Assembly: GCA_009746045.1 (NCBI GenBank)
Contig: RPFO01000213.1
Coordinates: 790,564-854,563, forward strand
Length of the DNA: 64,000 nucleotides
Direction of reading: 5' to 3'
Source: Mesostigma viride
Lineage: Eukaryota > Streptophyta > Mesostigmatophyceae > Mesostigmatales > Mesostigmataceae
Below the pieces are notes generated by a model. It did not search any database. It was given only the letters and a program-made list of their open reading frames with translations, and was not told the origin of the DNA. Position numbers and translations under genes: made by a program. Position 1 is the first letter of the stretch. Every line of letters begins with the position of its first letter. Positions 10,557 to 21,577 of this stretch are shown piece by piece.

Positions 10557-12230
10557 CTAGTGCCGTGGCTGACCCAGCGACATATTGTTCATTTGGTGCC
10601 TAAGAAGAGTATACTGTGCCTTGGCGGAGCTATAGAGCTTGGTAAGAGCATCCGAGCAATTCTGGTCGCCTGCCACGTGCTCGGTATGGAGCGCATCAGA
10701 AAATTCCTTCACCCGGAGGAAGTCAAGGTCTCTCGTGCGAGCGTAGGGGTTCTCAATGAAGTCCACCAGCGCTTGGCTGTCGGTGCGCATGACGCGATCG
10801 ATGCGTGTGGTGAGACCGCCCAGCTTGAGGATCCAGCAGAGTAGCGTGTGGAAATACGCGAGCTCACTTGCAGCCTCGCAATACGCACGCGCCTCGGCGG
10901 TGTCCGACCCCACATACACACGGCGGTGTAGACGTGAGAACCACGCAAAGATGGAGGATGGCGCAGATTGGTCAGCGTTTGAGATATAGCTAACAGCCGC
11001 ACACCTACCACGCATCTTGGTGAGCACCCGCGCATCCAAAGAACTGTCACAATAAGCTCCTAGCTCGATGGGCTTGTCCCAGTCAACACCCTGCAGGACC
11101 AACCCCGGTGAGGCCTGCACATACTCAGCTACAACCGGGCGGGCCAACAAGCAGAGAACATCGTCTGTCAACCGACTAAGGACAGCCAAGTCAGGGCTCG
11201 TGGTACACGCAAGCCAATTGAGTTTGCCACGCAGCGCACCACACTCAGAGGGAAGGATAGGCCCAGTGCGGGCCATGACCTCCTTGACCAGGTCGGGGAC
11301 ATAGCTACCCTTAGGATGCAGCAACATGACCCACTGCCCTTGCTCATCGTCATCGAGAATAGTGTCCATGCCCATGAAGGGCACGATCTTGCCCGGCTCC
11401 CTAAAGACGAGCTTGCCCACAGGGTACACTGAGTGCACGAGCGAATGGAACCACACAATCCACTCCCGTGGCCCCAGGCAGTCACAGTCATCGGCATGCA
11501 CCAAAACAAACACGAGCTCCCCCTTCCAGACACCAACAAACAAGGAGGGGTCCAGGTCGCTGTACATCATGCGTGCGCGGTTAAGTAGAAGGCGCTCTAA
11601 ACTCTTGCGCCACGCCCGCGGCCCGGCCACGGTCCCATCCACAGCCTTCACCAACCTCATGAACTTCTTGCCCACAATAGGTTCCCACATCTTGGGTGTC
11701 CTAACATACAGCGGTGTGGTGCCCTCCCACAATTTAGCCGTCTCATCTGAATCCCCGTTAAGGAAGGCCTTAGAAAAATCTAGCACCGCGGAGCCATGCG
11801 GCAAGCCTTTGTTGAGGCGCCCGAGATGAAAGCACACTAACAATCGCCAAGTGTCTTTATTTAAGCCCGGGGCAGTCAGGGCTGAGGAGGGCAGGTCAGA
11901 AGATCCAGAAAATTCTAGCACCACAGGTCTAGCAAACTCTACTTTCCTGTCAGTGCCGGGAACCGGCTTCATCTGGAAGGTCCATTTGAAACGAAGCAAC
12001 CGGCCATCCCTTGGGACTAGGTCCACTGGCTCCACACAACCCAGTCCTAACCATCGTTCCCCTGCAGCCAGCATAGCCCCTTGGGTATTGTCTAGCCCTT
12101 CCTCGGTTGAGACGTGCCTGGCAACATCATGGAAGGACATGGGGCTTTCGGTGGCAACATCGTGGAAGCTAATCCCCAAACTGTCAGGGGTGAGGGCTTT
12201 AGGGGTGAGAAGATCGCGGGCAGGAGGCAA
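10557..12230 (-). CDS. rt-rh: Element B reverse transcriptase and RNase H
   Basis: A 557-residue uninterrupted frame. RT: VLDFSKAFLNGD (Asp about 151) is the first catalytic motif, AVDGTVAGPRAWRKS matches Copia YGLKQSPRAW, and VLVHADDCDCLG (residues 245-248; 11487-11498) is the catalytic box with His in place of Tyr. RNase H: AYCDSSLDAR, ARAYCEAASEL, MRTDSQALVDF and the terminal SDALTKL match Copia RNase H motifs. The ORF is the continuation of INT-PR, separated by insertion F1. Taking F1 out rejoins both frames in phase. The listed ATG-like start is therefore not the original start. Confidence 0.9.
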   Translation of the reverse strand: MPPARDLLTPKALTPDSLGISFHDVATESPMSFHDVARHVSTEEGLDNTQGAMLAAGERWLGLGCVEPVDLVPRDGRLLRFKWTFQMKPVPGTDRKVEFARPVVLEFSGSSDLPSSALTAPGLNKDTWRLLVCFHLGRLNKGLPHGSAVLDFSKAFLNGDSDETAKLWEGTTPLYVRTPKMWEPIVGKKFMRLVKAVDGTVAGPRAWRKSLERLLLNRARMMYSDLDPSLFVGVWKGELVFVLVHADDCDCLGPREWIVWFHSLVHSVYPVGKLVFREPGKIVPFMGMDTILDDDEQGQWVMLLHPKGSYVPDLVKEVMARTGPILPSECGALRGKLNWLACTTSPDLAVLSRLTDDVLCLLARPVVAEYVQASPGLVLQGVDWDKPIELGAYCDSSLDARVLTKMRGRCAAVSYISNADQSAPSSIFAWFSRLHRRVYVGSDTAEARAYCEAASELAYFHTLLCWILKLGGLTTRIDRVMRTDSQALVDFIENPYARTRDLDFLRVKEFSDALHTEHVAGDQNCSDALTKLYSSAKAQYTLLRHQMNNMSLGQPRH

Positions 12231-12243
12231 TTCAGAATCCTTG

Positions 12244-14041
12244 TTCTATTCCCACTATTACCAATCCACCAACATTTGATTAAAACAATAAGTGGGCAAT
12301 TACAGAACCCATGAGTGAGCCTGCCACGCTGCACCCATTTCATGATTGATTGTAGTTCTCGTTACCCTAGAAACAAACACAAGAAGAGGGAGGGGGGGCG
12401 GGACAAGAAAAAGAGACCTAGAACATCGTGCAAATGGCACTTTAGGGCGGCGTAGCCCGGGCTCGCCTCATGAGCCGTCAGCAGCAGTAACTTAATTGCT
12501 ACTTAACTTAACGAACTAGAAATGGCCATACAAAACTGGCCAACTAATTCTAACTCATGGAACCGGTCCAGCCCAAGGCCCACCGTCCCGTAGTACCACT
12601 CACATAGCGGCGTTCATTCTCATCTGTTATAAAGAAACTACGTTCAGAGAACACCGATTCTATTCCCACTATTACCAATCCACCAACATTTGATTAAAAC
12701 AATAAGTGGGCAATTACAGAACCCATGAGTGAGCCTGCCACGCTGCACCCATTTCATGATTGATTGTAGTTCTCGTTACCCAACCCCCCTTTCCTGGTGC
12801 TTTATCTCCAAAGCTCCGCCAACCACTTTCGCTCAGTGGCTCTCGAGGCTGCCCTGCCGCAACGGTCACGACCATTACAATCGACGGCGGCTGTAGCGAG
12901 CCTCATGCACGATAACCCTTCGCAGGGCCCCCCCCAACCTTCCACCCTCGGCCAGTAAAAGAGGGTGTTGAATGTGCACGCAAAGACAAGGAAGAAGACG
13001 CCTCGTTTAACGATCACGGACCTCCCTCAAAGGCCAGTGCCGCCCTAACGTGACGACAACTTGTAGGACGTCACCCGATGCCACCATATCTCGATTACTG
13101 TCAACGTTGTCACCTGGGGGAGTAACTTTCCATATTTCAGGTTTTAGTTGATGAGCAGGCTCTCATCACACACCCCAGCGGCCGATAAAGCGCAAGCGCA
13201 ACTGGGCCGGCCAAAATATTTGGTCCTGCCCGGCCCAGGTCCGTCTGTTAAACTGGCCCCTTAAGTCTCGGTCTGAATCGAAATATTGCATAATTCCGGA
13301 ATTCGTCCCCACCACATTCCCGAGACCTCACGCACCCATAAGAGCGGATGCTGGTAAATATTTTTCTACTTACGCGAGGGCCGACAGACTTGTCGTCCAT
13401 CACAATGCCCACTAAAAGTAACCCGACCACCCTTCCTTCGGCAGTCAGCAGTCAGGAACTGCAACCCTGCTGCGACATTCCGCAGCAAAGCGGTAGGCAC
13501 TGCAGCGTGGCACGGAAATCTTACTCATGGTTTCAGAGTTCCGTACAGGTGCCACGCGCAGGCAAACGCGAAGTATTTTATAGTCTCTCGTCGGCCAAGA
13601 ACCCAGCTGCGGGGAGAAAACCGACGAGGGTAATTTTAATTTCTTTTTCACAGTCACGTGACTGTTCAAGCTATGTCAGTCACGCGCCATCTCTAATCGG
13701 CCACCGCCAGCCACAAAGGCTGACGCGATTAGGGCAGCATTAAATTTCTTGTAATCCGCCCTACCCATACCCCATACATCCGATGACAAGAAAAAGAGAC
13801 CTAGAACATCGTGCAAATGGCACTTTAGGGCGGCGTAGCCCGGGCTCGCCTCATGAGCCGTCAGCAGCAGTAACTTAATTGCTACTTAACTTAACGAACT
13901 AGAAATGGCCATACAAAACTGGCCAACTAATTCTAACTCATGGAACCGGTCCAGCCCAAGGCCCACCGTCCCGTAGTACCACTCACATAGCGGCGTTCAT
14001 TCTCATCTGTTATAAAGAAACTACGTTCAGAGAACACCGAT
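12244..14041. mobile_element. F1: tandem two-unit insertion inside B pol, no target duplication
   Basis: Unit 1 is about 12245-12658 and unit 2 about 12659-14041. Both begin TCTATTCCCACTATTACC and end GAGAACACCGAT. They share a left segment of about 122 bp and a right segment of about 255 bp, separated by 38 bp in unit 1 and about 1.0 kb in unit 2. It lies between the PR and RT coding of B; excising it restores one reading frame. On the minus strand GT and AG dinucleotides near the ends could also define an in-phase intron. The architecture mirrors F2 in the LTR. Confidence 0.6.
12782..13786. other. Spacer of the long F1 unit, no gene recognised
   Basis: About 1 kb unique to the second unit. 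No protein motif, inverted termini or target duplication could be seen. Open frames of 60-130 codons lack features. Confidence 0.4.
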
Positions 14042-15923
14042 ACTCTACCCCTTTCATGGCAGCCACCATAGGCAATGAGAGACCCCGAGCAGCGACATCG
14101 AGGGAAAAATTATTCAATCGCATGCAGCCAAACCCCGCTCGGGACAGCTGTGTGCTGCTCACTGTAACCCCGGGTAGCGTCAAGAACGGCTGTCCTAATA
14201 AGGCGGGCCCATCATACCCCTCTACCACACACATGGGCGTGTCTGCGCCGAGTATGGTTAAGGGAAATTCCCCCAGGACCTTGTAGGACCCTGACCTAGC
14301 AAAATCAGTGACCTGAGTCCAATGAGAGGGCAGCAAAGGAAAGTCTACACAGTTGGCCCCGATAATAGAGACCTGGGCCTGGGTATCAATGAGGAGCCCA
14401 CAATTCAGCGCCCTAGAGGTTAACAAGGAAGAGATGACTGCAGTGCTCGGGCCCAGCTGAGGGGGTACGCCTGCAGTCTGTGGTGGGCGGCGAAGGGAGC
14501 CTAACCCCATGTTATTGTCCCGGCGCAGCCCTAGAACAATCTTGCTGAGCAACCCACCACCCCGGCGAGGCTGACTAACGGCAGCCGGACCCTGGCTAAC
14601 GGCAGGGGTAATGCCCTCCCTACTACCCTCGCGCAGGTCAGCAGGGGGCTCGCGAGCTAAGCTCTGCACATCTGCAGCAAGTGCCACCAGATCACCGTCC
14701 TCCTCAACATGCTCATCGTCCTCTACCTCCCGAGCTTCGGCAGACATTTGCATAGGGTCAGAGGCAGGCATGGGTAAAAGAGGGGCAATCACGTCACCTG
14801 GTGGAGGCCGCAAGAAGTTGTCCGCGTCCTCGTAGTAGTGCAGAAGGCGCTCCCACGCACTTGTGTTCGGTTGATAGTGCTTGAGCTTGCTCCACGGGAT
14901 GTGGTGTTGCTTGTCCTGCAAGGAAACAACGGCCTTGCGCACACTCCCATCCACGGACACTACCGTGGCTGGACCATTCCACTGTCCCCTCTTTCCAAAG
15001 GGGCCCTCTTTATGCACCCAAACCAGGTCTCCTACACTATAGGCGGTAACCGGCCTACGTGTATCCCTTCGTACCAGGTTGGCAAATCTACCCTGCAAAT
15101 GGCGTGCCCACTCCTCTTCTATCTCTGGTGGGTAGTGGCCGTGCTGCAATCCCTCAGCTGTTATCACCACATTGCGAGAAGGAATGGACAACAACACACG
15201 CCGATTAAGGCATGCACAAATCCGCAACGCCCACATGAGGCGGGCTGCGTATGCTGAAAGGGATGCATCACCTTGTCTCCGTGCAGCTTGCTTGAATTCT
15301 TGCACGGCACGCTCCACTATACCCTGACCAGTGTGGTCCTCACGCCCAACTGTCTTGAGGCATTCAAATCCAGGCTGGCCCTCTAGACACGCGAACTGCC
15401 TGTCCATCTGTATTGACTCCAGTGGTGAGAAAAAGGACGAAGAGACATCAATGGCTTCTGCCAGGTCGGCGGCTTCCATATGACGCAAAGGAACTACAGC
15501 TACGTTGTGAGCATATCTATCTATTGCAATAAAGTATGGCATGTGTGCCCAGAACAGCACATCACCTACGATTTCCCCCTTTCTCGCAGGTGGATGCTTT
15601 ACATGGTGGCGAGGAGGCTTGGGGCCCGACGATTGACATTGTGGACAATTTTCGTAACACTCACGACATGCTTCCAGCATTGGCGCCCCACCAAAAGCCC
15701 TAGCAAACTTGTAAGCGTTTGTTCCATGGCCAAAGAAGATGTGAAACCGAGACGCACAGGCATACTTGAAAATTGGATCTGTATTGATCAAGTTTGATAT
15801 TGCCTTAACATCCGCAGCATCGGCCATAAAACTGCCTACATCGTCTACTGCCAGGAGCCTCCTATGCTCCATAGCGCTGTCCTGCCCTGGGGCCTTCAGT
15901 TTTCCTGAGCATTGCGCACCCAC
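14042..15923 (-). CDS. int-pr: Element B integrase and aspartic protease
   Basis: Reads without a stop from the gag overlap to insertion F1. Integrase: HIFFGH and CPQC form the HHCC zinc region (residues about 61-96). Catalytic residues are inferred as D121 (VGDVLF), D174 (QMDRQF) and E204 (GIVERA). The C-terminal module VGDLVWVHKEG...GQWNGPATV (about 297-321) is GPY/F-like. A Pro/Glu-rich linker leads to the protease: LIDTQAQVSII (D513) and PALLGQPFL (574-581). No protease motif lies between gag and integrase. The nominal start codon at 15923 is GTG; there is no ATG near the overlap, so translation by -1 frameshift from gag is likely. The codons after 14042 belong to F1. Confidence 0.9.
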
Positions 15924-16852
15924 GTGAACCGCTGGCGCCTAATAGGCCCAGCCTTGCCAACATTGTCCGCCTGGTTGGCAGCAGTCCGCGACTTGCAAAA
16001 CCGGGCCTTGTGCCCTGGCTTATGGCACTTGCCACACAGGTTCGTCCCCAACGGGAAAGCCTTGTTGGCCTTGCAGGTCTCGCGGGTGTGACCAGTCCCC
16101 TGGCAGCGAGGACACTTCAGGCGCCCGTCACCGGCGCCAAAAACGGCCCTGATGGCAGGGCCATCGGCATTGACTGCTGGCGTCGGCTTCACGGCACCCT
16201 TGCCGGCCAGCTCCTGAGCAGCGCCACCGAGCGCCATGATCTCGCGGATGCAGGCGAAAGCAGCAGCCTTGCTCGCCAGCTTCTCCTTGGTCAGGACGGA
16301 CGCCAGACTCTGCACGGTGCTTTCTGACATAGCACCGCTGCCAAGGGCCTTGCCCAAGAACAGGACCACCGAAAAATCATCAGCAAATTTTAGATTGGTT
16401 TCTTCGAGCATCCGCTCGAAGGCCAGCGTGGCCTTGGCAGTGTCACCGGACACTTCGAACGTCAGAATCTGCATGACGTCCTTGATGGACTTCACCAGCC
16501 CTGTCGGCGCGAGAAGCTCAGTGAGCCGCTCAAGGAACTGATTCCAGTCCCATGCCTTCTCCTGGGCGATCCGAATCAGGTCCCGCACCGCCTGCGGCCC
16601 TTTGCTGGCCAGTGGAGCCCCCCGCAAGATCCGAAAAATCTGCGCGGGAGTCTTCACTACCGTGCGGACTTTCTCCTCCCAGGCCTTGATTGCCCAGACA
16701 AAGTCACGGTTTTCCTTGTCCGTAGCCTTGTCGGCCAACGGCTCTGGCAGCATGCGAACCACCAGTTCGTGCTGTCGCAGCTCCTTGTAAGCATCGGCAC
16801 CATCGCCAGTCAACTGAATGGCGTCCGTGTCGGAACGGGAACCGCGAGCCAT
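15896..16852 (-). CDS. gag: Element B Gag with two zinc knuckles
   Basis: Starts at the ATG at 16852, only 24 nt inside the 5' LTR. About 318 residues, within the usual Copia Gag range. The N-terminal two-thirds is helical (capsid-like; WAIKAWEEK and MLEETNLKFADDF resemble the UBN2/retrotran_gag style). The C-terminus has two CX2CX4HX4C knuckles, CPRCQGTGHTRETC and CGKCHKPGHKARFC, for RNA packaging. It overlaps INT-PR by 28 nt in another frame. No frameshift or stop is seen, so gag is intact although pol is interrupted. Confidence 0.9.
   Translation of the reverse strand: MARGSRSDTDAIQLTGDGADAYKELRQHELVVRMLPEPLADKATDKENRDFVWAIKAWEEKVRTVVKTPAQIFRILRGAPLASKGPQAVRDLIRIAQEKAWDWNQFLERLTELLAPTGLVKSIKDVMQILTFEVSGDTAKATLAFERMLEETNLKFADDFSVVLFLGKALGSGAMSESTVQSLASVLTKEKLASKAAAFACIREIMALGGAAQELAGKGAVKPTPAVNADGPAIRAVFGAGDGRLKCPRCQGTGHTRETCKANKAFPLGTNLCGKCHKPGHKARFCKSRTAANQADNVGKAGPIRRQRFTWVRNAQEN
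15899..15905 (-). promoter_or_regulatory. Candidate -1 ribosomal frameshift site, B gag-pol
   Basis: GGAAAAC immediately precedes the gag UGA stop on the minus strand, inside the gag/INT overlap. Pol is in the -1 frame relative to gag. The heptamer only approximates X XXY YYZ, and no downstream pseudoknot was established. Confidence 0.4.
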
Positions 16853-17073
16853 TGTAAATAGCAGCTTTTGAGTACGAGTTGAGATTGAGAATGATGCTTG
16901 CAAGAATGCGGCACTAGGTGCCTGGGTTTATTATCAATTTATATGGTTACAAGTCATGTGTGCAACCCCAAGATTGCGATAGGCCTTATCGTCATTGCAC
17001 CAATCACATTTCATGTGCATTAGCGATTTCCAAGAGGCACACTGAACTAGCGTTACGCCAGCGTTGCACAATG

Positions 17074-18842
17074 TCCATCTTCCCAGTAAAAGTCCTAACT
17101 TTAGGACCAAGTGGAATTAAAAAATATATATGCAAACATTAAAATTTGACCCTGGCATTCGTGCCCATGACAGATAACACACTTTTTTAGTTTCTATCAA
17201 AAACCTGGGGTCAAATAATTACATTTAGTGCATGAATGGGCCCTGCCACCTGCCAGACCTCAAAGCGCGAATTTGGCCAAAATGTGGGTTTTAGGACCAT
17301 TAGGACCAATTATTGTCAACGCATGACCATGCTATCCACACGGTCCCTTTAGCATCTTACAAGCGCTAGGGGACCCTACGAGGCCTTGGGATGGCGGGGC
17401 AGCGTATAACAAGGCCATACCCTGCTGTGGCTGCCTCTATATATACGCGTGATTAACGGTGTCACAGATGGTGCAGGTAATGCAATATAGGGTTGCATGG
17501 TTGCTGAGGTTGCCCGGCTTGAACATGGCCCACCCCTTGCGGTAAACTTTCTCTAAGCATATGCCAAACCTTCTTTGACATCACGGACATGCTGGCCACC
17601 ACCCAGCGATGAAAAAACATTGCATTTGCATTGCAACTAACACATGAATGCAGCCAAATCAAGTTACAAAACAACGTTGTGCTAACATGCAACGCTTTGT
17701 GAGCGAATTCAGGGTGCATGTAACACGTAAACCATACTGTATATACTGTCTGAGAACACCCTGAACGACTGCAGGCCATAGGACCATGGTTTATAACTAA
17801 CACATGAGTAAAACTGCTCTTACGCATGTGTGTTTTAGCTGCAGCGGACGACGAAGATAGAGACGTAAAAAATTGTATGACGTAAACCAACTATGTGTGA
17901 CAGTTATGTGCACAGGGAGCGTCCCCTCTTTTTAGGCATAGCTGGCTGACTCAAAACACCACGACAGCGTTGCCAGTTACACTCATGATCTAGGACAACC
18001 CAGCACTTACCTGCTACTTACGTCGCCTCATTCCAGATGGTTGCAAAAAAGTCGCTGAAATCCGCAGCGAGGTCAGCTTTCCGAGAGCTGAGCGCACCAA
18101 AGCTGGCCAACCGGTTCGAAAATGATATAAACCACGCTTGTGCTGCGTTCTAGGTCCAAGAAATACCGAAAGTGAAGACCTATAAGGTGCGCTCGCTGCC
18201 CAGCCTGAACGTCCCTAAAACATGGTCGACAGTGGAAATCGGGCAAGAATATCACGGCCCAGGCGCTCCCATGTCAAATACTCCGTTTCTAAACTCCAGA
18301 CTATAATAAAAATCGTCCACAAAATTTTCCTGGCTTGATTCGCACCACCATTGCTAATACACTAACATGTTTGTGCCAAAATCGACCCTCCGCGAGCAGG
18401 CGATCTGCGACCCATTTGTGTTGTGCCGCTGTGATACAGCGCTACACATAAAAACTTGCGCAGAAAATATTCACAGCCTTCAAGCATAACTAACAACCTT
18501 TCGTTTTTGCTACTGGGCGCCCGAAATGATAAACGCACGTGAAAACGCCGGCCACGATTGTCAGGTCGCCATATCCACCTCACTTCATTCCCGCACCCAC
18601 TTTTTCGCTCCAAAATCGGTTATATTTTTGGTCGAGGTACCTACTTTCCCGCCATTATACCCGGTACCCGGGTACGGAATCCGGGTACCATGTGCCGGTA
18701 CCACGGGTCGGGTACATCATGCCGGGTACGGTCCACATGGGGTACGGTCCATATAGTGACCCCCCCCCGGTACCTCGGTTATAGTGACCACTAGGACGAT
18801 TTAGGACAAAGTCCTAAATTTAGGACCGTGGGATGATTAACA
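17074..18842. mobile_element. 1.77-kb non-autonomous element with GTCCTAA hairpin ends
   Basis: Flanked by ACAATG (17068-17073 and 18843-18848), a 6-bp target duplication inside the 5' LTR of B. Near each end is a short palindrome: GTCCTAACTTTAGGAC at 17092-17107 and GTCCTAAATTTAGGAC at 18811-18826. The outermost 15-18 bases are only weakly inverted. No transposase or conserved ORF is visible. Comparable hairpin pairs are found in U and at 21578/23302. Confidence 0.65.
18657..18780. repeat. Cluster of GGTACC / CGGGTAC motifs
   Basis: Within about 125 bp, GGTAC or CGGGTAC recurs about nine times in both orientations, near the right end of the 1.77-kb element. It could be a subterminal protein-binding array; function unknown. 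Confidence 0.5.
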
Positions 18843-19156
18843 ACAATGCTTCTAGACGCTTCTAGAACCATTTACAAATATCCATTAGCAGGGAATATTG
18901 CCGTATTCGTCTGCCCGCTGAAGGGGTGTTTTATCTCATCAATCCTTGGCACGACTTCAACAGCCTGACCGACAGTCAGTGCTCAACAGTCATGCAGCGC
19001 GACCACTAGTTATAATGCATCAGCTTGGCTATACTGCCACCATGGTCATGTACACAAGCTGTGTGCAGCAATTGTGAGTATTGTTTCACAGATTTACATT
19101 CCATTATGCATGCACCAGTTTATACACGCATTTCGGTCAAGCAACAGATTGCAACT

Positions 19157-19395
19157 GTGCGTGGATGGTGGTTGGAAGATGGGGGGTTGCAGCCATGTGT
19201 GCGTGGATGGTGGTTGGATGGTGGGGGGTGCAGCCATGCATGCGTGGATGGTGGTTGGATGGTGGGGGGATGCTGCCATGCATGCATTAATGGTTGTTTG
19301 ATGGTGGTGGGCTGCAGCCATGTGTGCGTGGATGATGGTTTGATAGTGGGGGGTTGCAGCCATGCGTGCGTGGATGGTAGTTGGATGATGGGGGT
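19157..19395. repeat. GTGGATGG minisatellite, right part
   Basis: Continuation of the array interrupted at 7699 by element B. It starts with GTGCG (19157-19161), the target duplication of B. The same unit as at 7340-7694 repeats about six times. Confidence 0.85.
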
Positions 19396-19504
19396 GTAGG
19401 GAGTCCTTGATGGTGGGGATGTAGGGACTTCTTGATACTTCTAAGTCATGGATTATAATTAATGGATTAAAGTAAGCTTACTGATTAAATGAGACGAAAT
19501 TTAG

Positions 19505-19935
19505 TTCAATTGACAATTGACGATTGACAATTCAATTGACAATTCAATTGACAATTCAATTGACAATTCAATTGACAATTCAATTGACAACTCAATTGAC
19601 AATTCAATTGACAACTCAATTGACAATTCAATTGACAATTCAATTCAATCAATTCAATTCAATTCAATCAATTCAATTCAATTCAATTCAATTCAATTCA
19701 ATTCAATTCAATTCAATTCAATTCGATTCAATTCAATTCAATTCAATTCAATTCAATTCAATTCAATTCAATTCAATTCAATTCAATTCAATTCAATTCA
19801 ATTCAATTCAATTCAATTCAATTCAATTCAATTCAATTCAATTCAATTCAATTCAATTCAATTCAATTCAATTCAATTCAAGTCAGTTCAGTTCAATTCA
19901 ATTCTATTCAATTTAAATAATTCAATTCAACTTCG
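19505..19935. repeat. AT-rich tandem repeat, CAATTGA then ATTCA arrays
   Basis: About 120 bp of CAATTGACAATT-type units grade into about 270 bp of nearly perfect ATTCA pentanucleotide repeats. The apparent ORFs (NSIQF repeats) are artefacts of the pentamer. Confidence 0.9.
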
Positions 19936-19969
19936 CATAGTCTAGCCGTAAATTTCCTGGATCATGAAC

Positions 19970-20177
19970 AATGGGCAGTTGCAACCACCATCCATGCACG
20001 CATGGCTGCACCCCCCACCATCCCACCACCATCCACGCATGCATGGCTGCAACCCCCCACCATCCCACCACCATCCATGCACACATGGCAGCAAATCCTC
20101 ACCATCCAACCACTATTTATCCACGCACGCTAGCTGCAGCCCCCAACCATCCAACCATCACAACCCTAAACCCTAAA
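19970..20177. repeat. Inverted copy of the GTGGATGG minisatellite, ending in CCCTAAA motif
   Basis: Units such as CCACCATCCACGCATGCATG are the reverse complement of the array at 19157-19395, so the AT-rich array is flanked by inverted minisatellite arms. The end (20161-20177) contains two CCCTAAA units, the plant-type telomere motif, too few to call telomeric. Confidence 0.7.
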
Positions 20178-20229
20178 CAGTTGTAAGCCAAGCTCAGCAT
20201 CTTATAATCCTCCTCCTCCTGGCTAAACT

Positions 20230-21000
20230 GTTTATTTTGACATGACATGGCCAGCATACTGACTGGCACATTATGCCCATGGTTTGTCACCAAGATTTTC
20301 TATCACCCGTATAAGCTTGAAAGCACCCTTGAAGCAGCCCATGGCCAAACAATCACGCAATATGAACGTAGCAAAAGAATAAATAACATCTATGAATGTT
20401 ATTCAACGCATTTAGCGTTAGAAACATGCACTACCACACCATGGTGTGGCATTTGCATGGTAAAAAAGGAGGGCTTTAGAGAGGGCCAGGCAACGGTCGA
20501 GAAAGATCATCAAGGCTGAAAAGTGACAACGCCTCACAAGATTAAATTCATTTACAAACGTCAGGAAACCATGGGGGAACGATAAACCAGCCATACCTTG
20601 CATGGAGTAACGTTACCTTGGCCCAGGCAGTGCCCGCAAAAGCGGCACTTTGCGGCACACAAGCTGTGATGTGACAGAGTGGTCAAAATCGTCAAATCTT
20701 TACTGCCGCTGCCTATATTCAACGACGATGCATGATAACAAGTAATTAAATAAACCTAGACACCCGCCGGGTTGCGCCGTAAAGCACTTGTAGTAATCAA
20801 TTCCGTCGAACCTGCCTGATCGCAGTTTTTCCCAGCAAGAACACTGACGGCACGTGGTAAATCGCATCCCCGCGAGCTAAAAATTGATCCGAATCATATT
20901 TGGGACGTATAAGCTCTACTATTTCCTGAGTTTGGCCGGGAAATTCGTCCGCAAACGTGTCAGGAAAATGGCCAAAAACTTCTCCTAGCTTGCACAATAA
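20230..21000. repeat. Diverged copy of the U-element interior
   Basis: Clearly similar at nucleotide level to 31400-32110 in element U, including GTATAAGCTTGAAAGCAC, AGCAGCCCATGGCC, GAACGTAGCAAAAGAATAA and the stretch ending GTCCGCAAACGT. On the minus strand it encodes peptide segments matching those of U: TFADEFPGQTQEI followed by DQFLARGDAIYHV, and a Cys-rich CRKC...FCGHCLG segment that needs a one-base correction. It is probably a decayed relative of U within T. Confidence 0.6.
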
Positions 21001-21577
21001 ATGCTGGCTATCGGAGGAAAGTTCCGGTACTTGAAGACCTTTGACTTATGGAGAAAAATGAGGCGAATTCATTGGTAATATTCGTTTAATCATTCATCCA
21101 ACATAGTCTAGGCTGCGGCCATGGGGCGGCCAGCTGCCATAGCTTAGCATGTCAAGGCTTACAGGACAAATTGCCAGAGCAACATTAAGTGGAAAAGCAC
21201 ACCGTCCCTATAGCCGTCGATTTAGTAAAAATCTACGGCACAGTTAGGGTGCAGGCCAGCCGCCACACAAAACGTGGGTGGCTTGCATCAACACACATGA
21301 TGCGTTGGGTCACTAGTATGCAAGTACAAGGACATTGCGCCTCCAGGGCAGCACTGAGTGAAAAGAGGGGTCGGCGCGAAGCGCGGATCCAGGCAAATTT
21401 GTACGACGGCTACAGTACCGGCAGGACAGTGCTCGGTACGTTACGGATGACAGCAAACAGTGCTGGAAAATATATTGAGTGCCGATTTATACTACATCGG
21501 ACTTTGACCAAGTGGACTGAAGATATAGGTACGTCTGAAAAAGATTCCGTCACACTAGTACAGTGTCCAAAAACCAA

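Larger units (their letters stand above)
7700..19156 (-). mobile_element. Copia-like LTR retrotransposon B (complete, with nested insertions)
   Basis: Left LTR 7700-10339 and right LTR 16877-19156 each contain the same 505-bp LTR with different secondary insertions. The 5-bp target duplication GTGCG is at 7695-7699 and 19157-19161. The internal region encodes gag, INT-PR and RT-RH on the minus strand. LTR ends read AGTTG...CAACT, not TG...CA. A polypurine tract abuts the 3' LTR. Without inserted DNA the element is about 5.75 kb, normal for Copia. Confidence 0.92.
16877..19156 (-). repeat. Element B 5' LTR, interrupted by a 1.77-kb insertion
   Basis: LTR sequence is present at 16877-17073 and 18849-19156 (505 bp after removing the insertion and its duplication). 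The two LTRs match closely across P (138 bp) and the remaining 367 bp. An AATAAA-like signal on the minus strand lies near 16927-16932. Confidence 0.92.

Noticed and set aside
19517-19945. 130-142-codon frames rich in Asn-Ser-Ile-Gln-Phe
   Set aside because: Produced by the ATTCA pentanucleotide array; each frame gives a five-residue repeat.
20161-20177. Telomere
   Set aside because: Only two CCCTAAA units at the end of a minisatellite; too short to be an end or clear interstitial telomere.
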